Below are positions 54,308 to 62,243 of a stretch of DNA of 64,000 nt, one piece after another. The stretch covers positions 1,312,814-1,376,813 of the forward strand of contig NZ_QVFV01000001.1 in the NCBI RefSeq assembly GCF_004212215.1. Reading direction: 5' to 3'. This DNA comes from Leptolyngbya iicbica LK (GTDB taxonomy: Bacteria > Cyanobacteriota > Cyanobacteriia > Phormidesmidales > Phormidesmidaceae). A program made the position numbers and the translations under genes. The notes under the pieces were generated by a model, which saw nothing but the letters and a program-made list of their open reading frames with translations, was not told where the DNA came from and did not search any database. The number at the start of each line of letters is the position of its first letter. Positions within the stretch are counted from its first letter, which is position 1.

Positions 54308-55234
54308 GTGAATGCCCCTATTGACCAGCGCAACCCACTCATTTTGATCGCAGATGACGATCGCGCCCTGAGAAAACTATTGGCGATGGCGCTCACCCAA
54401 GCTGGGTATCACAGTGTCCAGGTGAGCAGCGGCGAACAAGTGCGACAAGATTTTTTGCGTCTGCAACCCGATCTGGTCTTACTAGATGCGGTGATGCCCG
54501 ATGGCAATGGGTTTGAATGCTGCCAGCAACTACGCACCGAGTTTCAGACCGAGATTCCCATCCTGATGGTGACGGTGCTGGACGATCAAGACTCGATTGA
54601 TCGGGCATTTGCGGCGGGAGCCACTGACTACATTACCAAGCCCATTCATTGGGCAGTGTTGCGACAGCGAGTCAAGCGGCTCTTGCTCAGTTATCAAGCT
54701 GCCCAACAAGCGCAAGACATTCAGCAACAGCTCCACTTAGCCCACAGTTGGGAAAGTCTACAGCAGGCAATGGTGCAAGGGTTGCATCAACACCTCGCGA
54801 TCCACTCGTTATTGGCAAATCACACAGAGCTCTATCAAGACTGCTTTCAGGCGCAACAGATCATTGTCTTGAACGTTGATCACACCATCCGGTGGCAATG
54901 GCCTAACGCGGCTAGTGAACCACCATCGGCGTTGCATCACGAGCTGGGGAAACTCCTGGCGTCGCTGGCGCAGTCAGCATCAATCGTCCCCCATGCGCCG
55001 GCACAGCTCCCGGCCTCTGGCCCCCAATCTGCGGCAGTAACCGCCGCCTTGCAAGACTTGGCAACATACCTCAACTTGACGGCAGTCATCGTGTGGCCAC
55101 TCGTTTGGGAAGGGGCTGTTTTAGGCTGGCTGCTGCTGGGTAGTCATGCCGAAACCATCGGATCTGCAAACACCCTGGCTCGTGGCCGCCAATTCGCCAG
55201 CCTGCTAGCGATCGCTTTAGGAATAACTCAATAA
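54308..55234 (+). CDS. Response regulator with divergent GAF-like output region
   Basis: This 308-residue protein has a GTG start. Residues 10-125 are a receiver domain: LILIADDDRALRKLL (acidic pair), LVLLDAVMPDGNG (phospho-acceptor Asp), LMVTVLDD (Thr) and DYITKPIHW (Lys). It is a complete receiver. The remaining 180 residues are less clear: a helical segment, then alternating strands and helices ending in VIVWPLVWEGAVLGWLLLGS, which resembles the last part of a GAF domain. No DNA-binding or enzymatic output is seen. The histidine kinase partner is not adjacent. Its 3' end overlaps the next, convergent gene by 18 bases. Confidence 0.8.
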   Translation: MNAPIDQRNPLILIADDDRALRKLLAMALTQAGYHSVQVSSGEQVRQDFLRLQPDLVLLDAVMPDGNGFECCQQLRTEFQTEIPILMVTVLDDQDSIDRAFAAGATDYITKPIHWAVLRQRVKRLLLSYQAAQQAQDIQQQLHLAHSWESLQQAMVQGLHQHLAIHSLLANHTELYQDCFQAQQIIVLNVDHTIRWQWPNAASEPPSALHHELGKLLASLAQSASIVPHAPAQLPASGPQSAAVTAALQDLATYLNLTAVIVWPLVWEGAVLGWLLLGSHAETIGSANTLARGRQFASLLAIALGITQ

Positions 55235-55750
55235 AGCTGAGGGCCGTTCAATCCAGGTATTTTCCCCATGCGGCTCGTGAGTAGGTAACCACGGCCAACG
55301 TGACGCGATGGCCAAGACTGGTTGAATTTCTTCAGTACAGGGAACGATTTGCCAAGCGCTCGGAGACCACGACTCAGTCAGCCATTGCTGCGTGATGGCA
55401 TTGTAAATCGAGACTTCTGCCGTTCGGTAGTTCACGCCAAATAACGCCCCGGTCGCTGAGTGAGTCCCCGTAATTAAGGGGCGCACAGGCATCAGCTCAA
55501 TCTGCCCAAATCCAGCATCAAAGGTTAATAACGGACGACCCTCTGGCTGACAATAGGTCACCTGCCAATCATGTAAATGAAGCATGACATGGGGTTGTTC
55601 TGGACGGCACTCTCCCTTGAAGGTACCAGTGAGGAGATGGCCATTTTGCAATCGATACGTAAAGCGAAACCGCTTGGTTGGGCCGTTAGAGGACTGCTGC
55701 GGTCTGAGCCGAGTGTCCGGTAAATGGGGTAAGGCTGACAGGAAAATCAT
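55217..55750 (-). CDS. Hypothetical beta-rich protein
   Basis: This 177-residue protein belongs to no recognised family. The middle reads as successive beta strands (FRFTYRLQNGHLLTGTFKG, HVMLHLHDWQVTYC, IELMPVRPLI, TGALFGVNYRTAEVSIYNA), and it has many Trp and His. It has no signal peptide beyond a mildly hydrophobic start (MIFLSALPHLP). The strand pattern XGXLLTGTFXG is reminiscent of domains in exported cyanobacterial proteins, but this is only an impression. The stop overlaps the response-regulator gene on the other strand by 18 bases. Confidence 0.55.
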   Translation of the reverse strand: MIFLSALPHLPDTRLRPQQSSNGPTKRFRFTYRLQNGHLLTGTFKGECRPEQPHVMLHLHDWQVTYCQPEGRPLLTFDAGFGQIELMPVRPLITGTHSATGALFGVNYRTAEVSIYNAITQQWLTESWSPSAWQIVPCTEEIQPVLAIASRWPWLPTHEPHGENTWIERPSALLSYS

Positions 55751-56056
55751 ACTGGCTATGGTGTGGAGGAATAAGTGAATAGGTTCATCGGGTTAGGCGT
55801 AAGCCACCTGATGGGCTGCCCGTGGCTGCGAAGCACGCGAGCAGGGCGACGTTACGGTGCCGAAAATCCAACGCTGACGGTGAACGTCCCAGAGCGAGAG
55901 GTCATATCAATCGTCACCATGCCAATAAACGGACAAACGACTGGCAGAATGGCGATGGAACAGCTTGACCAGTTCTGGGGCCGCAGGCGCAGCCAATTTT
56001 GCCATCTGACGGGGCGATCGCTCACGAACGTAAGAACGTCTCGAAAGAGCGACCCC
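55751..56056. other. Intergenic region downstream of the PEP-CTERM-like gene
   Basis: There is no supportable gene in 306 bases. A 170-codon frame crossing it on the plus strand continues as the antisense of the next gene and looks random (Arg/His-rich). An imperfect stem GGGGCGATCGCTC/GAGCGACCCC (about 56014-56056) may act as terminator for the minus-strand gene. Confidence 0.45.
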
Positions 56057-56701
56057 CTAGACAGACTTGGTTTTCGTCATGGCCATCGCCAGGGGAGCAC
56101 CCGCCAACAGCATCAAGACCCCGGTGATAGACAAAGACGGCTCATCCAGTTCCACCACTTCTTGACTGACACTCGCAGGCACAAAAATCGAAGCATGGGA
56201 GAGCGCTTGAGGCTTACCTTTAGCATTGGTGGAAACGCCCAAAGTGCTGAAGGTGCCGTCAGTGACGGTGGTGGCATCGGTAAATAAATAAGCACTGAAC
56301 GCATTACTCGATTTGAGACTGAGAACAAACGGGCCAGTCAAACTATCCATGTTGAGCAAACTCCAAGTTCCCGCCACCTCGCCTTGATCAGCGGTAAAGT
56401 CGCCTTCATCAGACTTGCCCCACAAACTCCAGTCGCTCGCCTCGGTAAAGTCAGCAAACAAGCCATCATTCAGAGCCGTTAAGAAGGCACTTTGAGCACC
56501 CGTATCGTTGCCGGTAAAAGCGCCCTGGCAAGTCGCAAAGTTAGCGCCGCCAGCGGTGACCAATGCACTGCTGCAGTCTAATCCGGTGACCTGCAAACCG
56601 CCCAAATCTGCGGCTTGACTCGGCAAAGTCGTGACCGCGAGGGTGCCAACGGTTGAGAGGGTTAAAGCCAAAGCTTGCAGAGCGATCGAAGTTTTCATCA
56701 T
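56057..56701 (-). CDS. Exported PEP-CTERM-like protein
   Basis: This 214-residue protein has a signal peptide (IALQALALTLSTVGTLAVTT, cleavage near SQAADL). The mature part is beta-rich, with two cysteines (LDCSSAL, ATCQGAF) that could form a disulfide and a WSLWGKSDEGDF segment typical of cyanobacterial PEP-CTERM proteins. The C-terminus EPSLSITGVLMLLAGAPLAM resembles the sorting signal (EP plus hydrophobic helix), but the usual final Arg-rich stretch is only TKTKSV. It is probably cell-surface or exopolysaccharide associated. The exosortase is not in the window. Confidence 0.75.
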   Translation of the reverse strand: MMKTSIALQALALTLSTVGTLAVTTLPSQAADLGGLQVTGLDCSSALVTAGGANFATCQGAFTGNDTGAQSAFLTALNDGLFADFTEASDWSLWGKSDEGDFTADQGEVAGTWSLLNMDSLTGPFVLSLKSSNAFSAYLFTDATTVTDGTFSTLGVSTNAKGKPQALSHASIFVPASVSQEVVELDEPSLSITGVLMLLAGAPLAMAMTKTKSV

Positions 56702-56720
56702 GACCTCAGTGATTTATATT

Positions 56721-56743
56721 TTGTCGGCAATTTTTGTCGGCAA
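56721..56743. promoter_or_regulatory. 13-base direct repeats upstream of the PEP-CTERM-like gene
   Basis: TTGTCGGCAA is repeated exactly with a 13-base period, 20-42 bases upstream of the minus-strand ATG at 56701. It overlaps the expected leader or promoter, so it could bind a regulator or be a simple duplication. Confidence 0.4.
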
Positions 56744-56821
56744 TCGAGGCGCGTCTGCCTTGATTGCGTTTTCCATAATCAAAGTCTGGCAAGGTCGTGT
56801 TGGTGTTCTTGTTTGGGCTTT

Positions 56822-56841
56822 GTATAAGTTCCGTATAAGTT
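56822..56841. promoter_or_regulatory. 11-base direct repeats in the divergent promoter region
   Basis: GTATAAGTT occurs twice with an 11-base period, about one helical turn, as in binding sites of OmpR/PhoB-type response regulators. It lies 120 bases from the PEP-CTERM-like start and 190 from the NACHT start. Confidence 0.4.
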
Positions 56842-57031
56842 TCTTTGGTTAAACCCTCGCGCGGCGAAAAGTTCCCGCTGAGGACCCTCAAATCACCTCT
56901 CAATACATCTCCCATCGATCGCTGTAAATGCCCATGCTGTCAGGGAGCTTGGCGTTTGACACACAAGTTGTCCGGAAATCTGTAGGTAGGGCAGCAAGAT
57001 GAAGCAGAGTCATTGAAGGGCGGCTTGGGTT

Positions 57032-59410
57032 ATGGGTCGGCGATCGCTAAAAGCTTCTTCACAGGGCCAACAAAAAGCCCGACAAGCGTTTGAGCGCACA
57101 CAATGGACGCAAGAACAGCTAGCCTACGAAGTCGGGTTGAATACGCGGCAGTCGGTCTGGAAGTTTTTGACCGGACGTCCGGTAGAGCGCTACATCTTCG
57201 TTGATCTTTGCTTTCGGCTCAATTTAGATTGGCAAGAAATCGCTGATTTACCCACCCCTGTCAGCTCTTTGTCAAAGGGTACTGAGCGGCAGGCTAAGTC
57301 GCCCAGCCATGATCCGTTTACCTCGCCAACGGCGATCTCCACCGCCAGCGAAACCGACGATTTGGCCCAGCAATGGCGTGAACACGTGCAGCCGACCATT
57401 GCAAACCAATGCGGGGTTTTGCAATCGTCATTAGATCTGGGTCGCCCCCTCTCACTGGAATCGTTGTACACGCCGATTCGCATCGTGCCGCATCTGCGAC
57501 ATCAGCAATGGCTGGATTTAGATGAACTGCAACCCGCGACTCATTTACAACGGTTGCAATTGGCCCAAGCCCATCCTGACGCGGTGGATGCCATGACGGT
57601 CATTGAGCAAACCAGTCGCATCTTGCTCTTGGGCAAACCGGGCTCAGGTAAAACCACCTTTTTGCAACATGTGGCTAATCAATGCATCGCGGGACACTAC
57701 CGACCCGATTGTGTGCCGTTGTTTCTGCAATTGCGGCACACCCTACTAACGCCGCACCTCACCGCAACCGAAGCGGGGCGATCGCCACTCCTCGGCACCC
57801 TCACCACCCTCGCGACCACAGCCGGACTCACCACCGCGCAACTACAAACGCTTCTACAGCAAGGGCGGTTGTTGTTGCTGCTGGACGGTTTAGACGAAGT
57901 GCCCACCGCGCAACTGAGTGAGCTGCTGCAAGACATTCAAAATTTGGCCCAAACCTATCCCGATAATCCCTGTTTAATTACCGGTCGCCTATCCAATCAA
58001 CTCCCCTATTTACCAGGCTTTTCGGATGCCGAGGTCGATGATTTTAACCGGCTTCAAGTCCAGACGTTTGTCGAGCGCTGGTTTCAGGCTAATTTGCCAG
58101 ACCGAGCACTGGCCCAACGTAAAACCCAAGATTTTTTAGATGCGTTGGATAGTGAAGCGCACCAACCTTTAAAGGAACTAGTAGCCACACCAATTTTGCT
58201 GAGCTTACTTTGCTCCGTCTTTTTAGGTCGATCAGACTTTCCCAAACAACGCGCCAAACTCTATCAAGCGGGGTTAGATATTCTCTTAGAACGGTGGGAC
58301 CTGGCGCGGGGCATCCAACGTGATGATCGTTATCGGCAATTGCGAGTGGCTGACAAACTGCAACTGCTGGGGAAAATCGCCGCAACCACCTTTGAGCAGG
58401 GACAGTACTTTTTTGAGAAAACCACCCTCTTAGCCCTCATCACTGACTATTGCCAAAGTGTGAGCGAGCAGCCCGCCGCCATCGACTTAGAAACTCAGTA
58501 TCGGGAAAGTGAGGCCATTCTCGAGGCGATCCAAATCCAGCATGGTCTGATTGTGGAACGGGCGAAAGATATCTATTCGTTCTCACACCTCACCTTCCAA
58601 GAGTATTTGACCGCTCGCAAAATCTTGTATCAAGCCACACCCGCCGACTTAGCCGCGACCGTTGCCGACTTTGCCGCCCATACCTTAGACCCCAACTGGC
58701 AAGAAGTGCTCCGCCTGAGCGCCAACATGATGACCGTAGCGGATCCTTTGTTAGCTCGTATGCATCAGGAAATTACCGGCCTGATCGCCCAGTCCCCAGA
58801 CTGTCAGGCGGTGTTAACGGCGATCGCAGACAAGGCCGCAGCTATCGAAAGTGATTATCAACCCGCCGCCATTCGGGCATTTTATTTAACCCTCTTTAGC
58901 GATCGCGACCTGCGGTTAGCCACGGCTCTAGATCCCGCCATTGCCCAAGCACTGGCCCCAGATGTCGCCCTTGACTTAGCGCTCGCCCGCAGCTTCGAGT
59001 TAGCGCTATCGGTACGGCAAACGCCCGCCGTCGACGCCATGTTAAATCTCATATTTGCGCTGCAACTCGACCAAAAATTTGCGCTGACACCCGCTTTCCA
59101 AGCAGCCTTTACAGACTTAAGATCACAGCTACCCGACTGGGAGAATGACTGTGAGTCTTGCTATGCTTGGTGGCGCGATAAGGGTGATCATTGGCTCACC
59201 CAATTCCACACGTTACTCATGCAACACCGACACATCGGTCACCTGCGACTCTTGCCTGCGACTCAGCGCGCCTTGCTCCAGCAGTATTACCAACTGCATC
59301 TCTTTTGGCTCGATTGCTGGGGCGAAAGTCATACCACACCCGAGTTTGCCGCCACCTACTTACCAACCCTCTTGCAACCCTCGCCACTGGCCCCCTCACC
59401 GCAGTTATGA
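57032..59410 (+). CDS. HTH-NACHT NTPase (STAND family)
   Basis: This 792-residue protein has three parts. Residues 1-75 form a helix-turn-helix-like module (QKARQAFERTQWTQEQLAYE, then VGLNTRQSVWKFLTGRPVER). Residues about 190-400 are the NACHT ATPase: Walker A GKPGSGKTTF (201-209), Walker B LLLLLDGLDEVP with Asp285 and Asp288, LITGRLSNQLP as sensor, and PLKELVATPILLSLLC as winged-helix region. The rest, past YSFSHLTFQEYLTARKI, is helical with no recognised sensor repeats. NACHT/STAND proteins form signal-induced oligomers, and some bacterial ones defend against phage. No toxic effector domain is visible. The stop overlaps the next ATG (ATGA). Confidence 0.88.
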   Translation: MGRRSLKASSQGQQKARQAFERTQWTQEQLAYEVGLNTRQSVWKFLTGRPVERYIFVDLCFRLNLDWQEIADLPTPVSSLSKGTERQAKSPSHDPFTSPTAISTASETDDLAQQWREHVQPTIANQCGVLQSSLDLGRPLSLESLYTPIRIVPHLRHQQWLDLDELQPATHLQRLQLAQAHPDAVDAMTVIEQTSRILLLGKPGSGKTTFLQHVANQCIAGHYRPDCVPLFLQLRHTLLTPHLTATEAGRSPLLGTLTTLATTAGLTTAQLQTLLQQGRLLLLLDGLDEVPTAQLSELLQDIQNLAQTYPDNPCLITGRLSNQLPYLPGFSDAEVDDFNRLQVQTFVERWFQANLPDRALAQRKTQDFLDALDSEAHQPLKELVATPILLSLLCSVFLGRSDFPKQRAKLYQAGLDILLERWDLARGIQRDDRYRQLRVADKLQLLGKIAATTFEQGQYFFEKTTLLALITDYCQSVSEQPAAIDLETQYRESEAILEAIQIQHGLIVERAKDIYSFSHLTFQEYLTARKILYQATPADLAATVADFAAHTLDPNWQEVLRLSANMMTVADPLLARMHQEITGLIAQSPDCQAVLTAIADKAAAIESDYQPAAIRAFYLTLFSDRDLRLATALDPAIAQALAPDVALDLALARSFELALSVRQTPAVDAMLNLIFALQLDQKFALTPAFQAAFTDLRSQLPDWENDCESCYAWWRDKGDHWLTQFHTLLMQHRHIGHLRLLPATQRALLQQYYQLHLFWLDCWGESHTTPEFAATYLPTLLQPSPLAPSPQL

Positions 59411-60222
59411 CTTCCCCTCTCCCCCGTTCCCCATCGGCGATGTCCTCCTTAAAAATTCTGCTGGCAGAAGATCATCCGGTCAATCAGAAAGTGGCTCTGC
59501 TCTTGCTCAAAAAATGTGGCTACCAGGCAGACGTCGCCGCCAATGGCTACGCCGTTCTCGAGGCCATGGCTCAGACTCCTTATCAAGTGGTCTTGATGGA
59601 TGTGCAAATGCCAGAAATGGATGGCATTCAAGCAACTCAGGAGATTTATCAGCAATATGCACCCGACCAGCGGCCTTATATCATTGCCCTCACTGCCTCG
59701 GTGACCCAGGGCGATCGCGAAGAGTGCCTGGCCGCTGGCATGCAGGCTTTTTTAACTAAACCGATTGATGAGGCATCGCTGCGGGTAGCCTTGACCACCG
59801 CTGAGGCGCACCTCAATCAGCTGGCATCCCCAACACCCACCCTCCCAACAACAGCACTCCCCAACGACGAGAAACTGCTGGAGCCGCAGGTCCTCGCCGG
59901 TCTGCGCCAACTAGCTGGAGAGGCCGCCCCCACGGTGCTGGCTGAATTGCTAGAAGATTTCCTGGCCGACACATTGAGCAACATTGCCAGCATCCACACC
60001 GCGATCGCTGAACGTGACGCCGCAGCGTTGCATCAATTAGGGCATCGCTTGCGATCGAGCAGTGCGAATTTAGGCGCTGTGGCCTTATCCCAGCTGGGGC
60101 AACAGCTCGAAGACCAAGGGAAAGCCGGTACCTACCCAGATGCGGCACAAGTCGAAACCCAGATGCAACGCACCTACACCGACACCGAAACGGCCTTACG
60201 GGCATGGGTACAGTCCCTTTAG
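59407..60222 (+). CDS. Receiver-Hpt phosphorelay protein
   Basis: This 271-residue protein starts at ATG 59407, inside the NACHT stop; a second ATG at 59440 is also possible. Residues about 15-135 are a receiver: KILLAEDHPVNQKVALLLLK, VVLMDVQMPEMDG (phospho-Asp), IIALTAS and FLTKPID (Lys). A Pro/Thr linker leads to an Hpt domain (about 165-265) with the phosphorylatable His in ALHQLGHRLRSSSANLGA. It has no DNA-binding output. It would relay phosphate from a hybrid kinase, such as the one beginning at 62244, to another receiver. Translational coupling to the NACHT gene is unusual. Confidence 0.9.
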   Translation: MTSPLPRSPSAMSSLKILLAEDHPVNQKVALLLLKKCGYQADVAANGYAVLEAMAQTPYQVVLMDVQMPEMDGIQATQEIYQQYAPDQRPYIIALTASVTQGDREECLAAGMQAFLTKPIDEASLRVALTTAEAHLNQLASPTPTLPTTALPNDEKLLEPQVLAGLRQLAGEAAPTVLAELLEDFLADTLSNIASIHTAIAERDAAALHQLGHRLRSSSANLGAVALSQLGQQLEDQGKAGTYPDAAQVETQMQRTYTDTETALRAWVQSL

Positions 60223-60372
60223 ACCCATGAGGCTAAGCCCCTGGTCACCGCAGCGATGCCCCTGATGGTCAAGCATGGGGCGATCGCTTCATAACCGATA
60301 TCCGGAACCAGTCATTTCAGTCAGACCACTGTCTTTTGTGAGCTGGACCTGCTACCGACAGAGACCGTTAAA

Positions 60373-60855
60373 TCAAAACCACACAATGCCAGACGCTGAC
60401 ATAAGCTCAATGGATTCTTCAAAATTCCAGTCGATGGGCAAGGTTGACCAGGACTTGGGCTGAGTCGCAGCAGCGGACTCTGATACAGCCGCCGCCGGGA
60501 CAGCTGTCGGCTCATCTTTAGGCGCTACCGGGTTATCAGCCAAACTCAAGTTAAGCCAGGGAATCTGGCACGCTGAACTGCTCACCGATGCCGCGATGGG
60601 CGCTGTCGGTGTCGCGTGAGTATGCCACACCGAGACCGATGTTAAATGAGCGACCAGAGCAGGAGCCTCTGCTTGGACAGCGGTTTGGAAATCTTGCAAC
60701 ACACCGTCAAAATATGGCACCTGGGCAGGATGGTGCTCCAGACTGGCGCCCCAAGCCGTTTCAGCCGCGATCAAGGTAGCAACAATGGACAGACCAAAGC
60801 CACTGGCAAAAATTGCAATGCTCGACATCCGCGATCGCCGTAATGTTGCTCTCAT
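60373..60855 (-). CDS. Hypothetical exported protein
   Basis: This 160-residue protein starts at ATG 60855 after GGAGG; the upstream frame to 60966 lacks an SD. A twin-Arg-containing basic N-terminus (MRATLRRSRMSS) and hydrophobic core (IAIFASGFGLSIVATLIAA) form a signal peptide, cut near AWGASL. The mature part is low-complexity Ala/Pro/Ser/Val with two regions of modest order (FDGVLQDFQTAVQAEAPALV; SWSTLPIDWNFEESIELM). No family is recognised. It lies convergent to the receiver-Hpt gene. Confidence 0.5.
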   Translation of the reverse strand: MRATLRRSRMSSIAIFASGFGLSIVATLIAAETAWGASLEHHPAQVPYFDGVLQDFQTAVQAEAPALVAHLTSVSVWHTHATPTAPIAASVSSSACQIPWLNLSLADNPVAPKDEPTAVPAAAVSESAAATQPKSWSTLPIDWNFEESIELMSASGIVWF

Positions 60856-61191
60856 CGGGAAACCTCCACTCGTTTTCAGGATGTTTCCACTATGACCACC
60901 CCCTGTTCGCGTTCGAGTTTGCGTTGTGCTTGACTTCTCGCGATCGCGTATAACTTCACCGGGCATCCATCCATCTCTGGAGGTTCAACCGACCTATAAC
61001 CACGGTTGCAAACCACACCATCCGGTTATTGACAGCCCTAAAGATGACCTGACCAACCCGTGTTACACAAGCATGCACGGGGTGACCAAAACCGGACTAG
61101 AGAAGATAGCACTTCACAGGGGCATACTAAGGACGCGCATCATACCCTTTTTATTCCTAAAAAGTTTTGATTCTGCTAACTCTTCGTCATT
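60856..61191. other. Intergenic region upstream of the PhnD-like lipoprotein
   Basis: There is no supportable gene in 336 bases. A plus-strand frame at 60926-61231 has no SD or family-like content. The AT-rich stretch 61140-61190 is the likely promoter of the PhnD-like gene. Confidence 0.45.
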
Positions 61192-62178
61192 ATGCAAAGT
61201 TTCTGTAATTGGCATGGCTTCTCAGCCCTGATTGGGGGAGTCAGCCTGGTGCTTGGGCTCACCGCCTGTAGCGAACCAACTGATAAAATCACCGTCTTAG
61301 AACCGACCAATCAAACTTCAGCAGAGCTGGTAACGGCGTCGGAATCACCGACCGAGACTGTCAAATTTGGGGTCTTAGCAATTGACAGCGCGGTCTCTGT
61401 CAACGAACGATACACTCCGTTGTTAGATTACCTAACGGCAGCTACTGGGCAAACATTTGAGCTAGTGCCCCTGACGCAAGCCAGCCAATTTCAAGCAGTG
61501 GAAGCTAAAACGCTGGATTTTACAACCAATAATCCTCTGGCATCTGTACAAATTCAACGACTATATAACACCCAGTTTTTAGTCACTCACTCGCGCCCTC
61601 AAACGGGACCAAAATTCAGCGCTTTGATTATTGTTCACCGAGATAGTGACATCCAAACATTAGAGGATTTAAGGGGCAAGCATGTCGCTTGCGTAAACTT
61701 TCAAACAGCCGCAGCTGGATGTGTCTTTCAAATTCAACACTTGCTAGAAAATGGCATTGATCCATTTAGCGAGTTTGGCAAATTCGAGGAAAACAAATCT
61801 CAGGACAATATTGTTTTCTCGGTTTTAAATGGCTCTCTCGATGCGGGCTTTATCCGCAGTGGTCAGTTAGAAAAGATGCTCACTCGCGGTTTGCTAGACA
61901 GTGTCGATGAGGTGCGAGTGCTTGAACCCAGGGATGATGATTTTTTATACGAACACACAACTGCTTTGTACCCAGAATGGCCGATCGCCGCTTTGCCTGA
62001 TACAGATCCAGCGCTCATTGCCGACGTTAAGGCAGCGTTGATGGCCATGCCGCCAGGGCACCCGGCATTAGCAGCGGCGAAGCTCGATGGCTTTGTTGAG
62101 CCAGAAGACTATAGCGCGATCGAAACCTTAATTGAAAACCTACAACTCAAAAGCTGGGATGCCCCTACCACAGACTAA
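61192..62178 (+). CDS. PhnD-like phosphate/phosphonate-type solute-binding lipoprotein
   Basis: This 328-residue protein has a lipoprotein signal (GGVSLVLGLTAC, Cys26 in lipobox LTAC). The mature domain is the PhnD/phosphate-phosphite-phosphonate binding fold: VKFGVLAIDSAVSVNERYTPLLDYL (in outline), TLDFTTNNPLASVQIQRLY, FSALIIVHRDSDIQTLEDLRGKHVA (in outline) and FQIQHLLENGIDP. No ABC transporter genes follow. Instead, a hybrid histidine kinase begins 66 bases downstream, so this protein probably senses a ligand for that kinase rather than feeding a permease. Confidence 0.87.
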   Translation: MQSFCNWHGFSALIGGVSLVLGLTACSEPTDKITVLEPTNQTSAELVTASESPTETVKFGVLAIDSAVSVNERYTPLLDYLTAATGQTFELVPLTQASQFQAVEAKTLDFTTNNPLASVQIQRLYNTQFLVTHSRPQTGPKFSALIIVHRDSDIQTLEDLRGKHVACVNFQTAAAGCVFQIQHLLENGIDPFSEFGKFEENKSQDNIVFSVLNGSLDAGFIRSGQLEKMLTRGLLDSVDEVRVLEPRDDDFLYEHTTALYPEWPIAALPDTDPALIADVKAALMAMPPGHPALAAAKLDGFVEPEDYSAIETLIENLQLKSWDAPTTD

Positions 62179-62243
62179 TGCACGTCAGCATCAACTTTCT
62201 TCTATACACTCCACTACGATTTACCGCGTCGTTCGCCTAGACC

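Larger units (their letters stand above)
56702..57031. other. Divergent promoter region with direct repeats
   Basis: There is no gene in 330 bases. It contains TTGTCGGCAA twice (56721-56730 and 56734-56743, 13-base period) next to the PEP-CTERM-like gene, and GTATAAGTT twice (56822-56830 and 56833-56841, 11-base period) further towards the NACHT gene. Confidence 0.6.

Noticed and set aside
55775-56287. 170-codon plus-strand frame
   Set aside because: Half of it is the exact antisense of the PEP-CTERM-like gene, and the rest is Arg/His-rich without family features.
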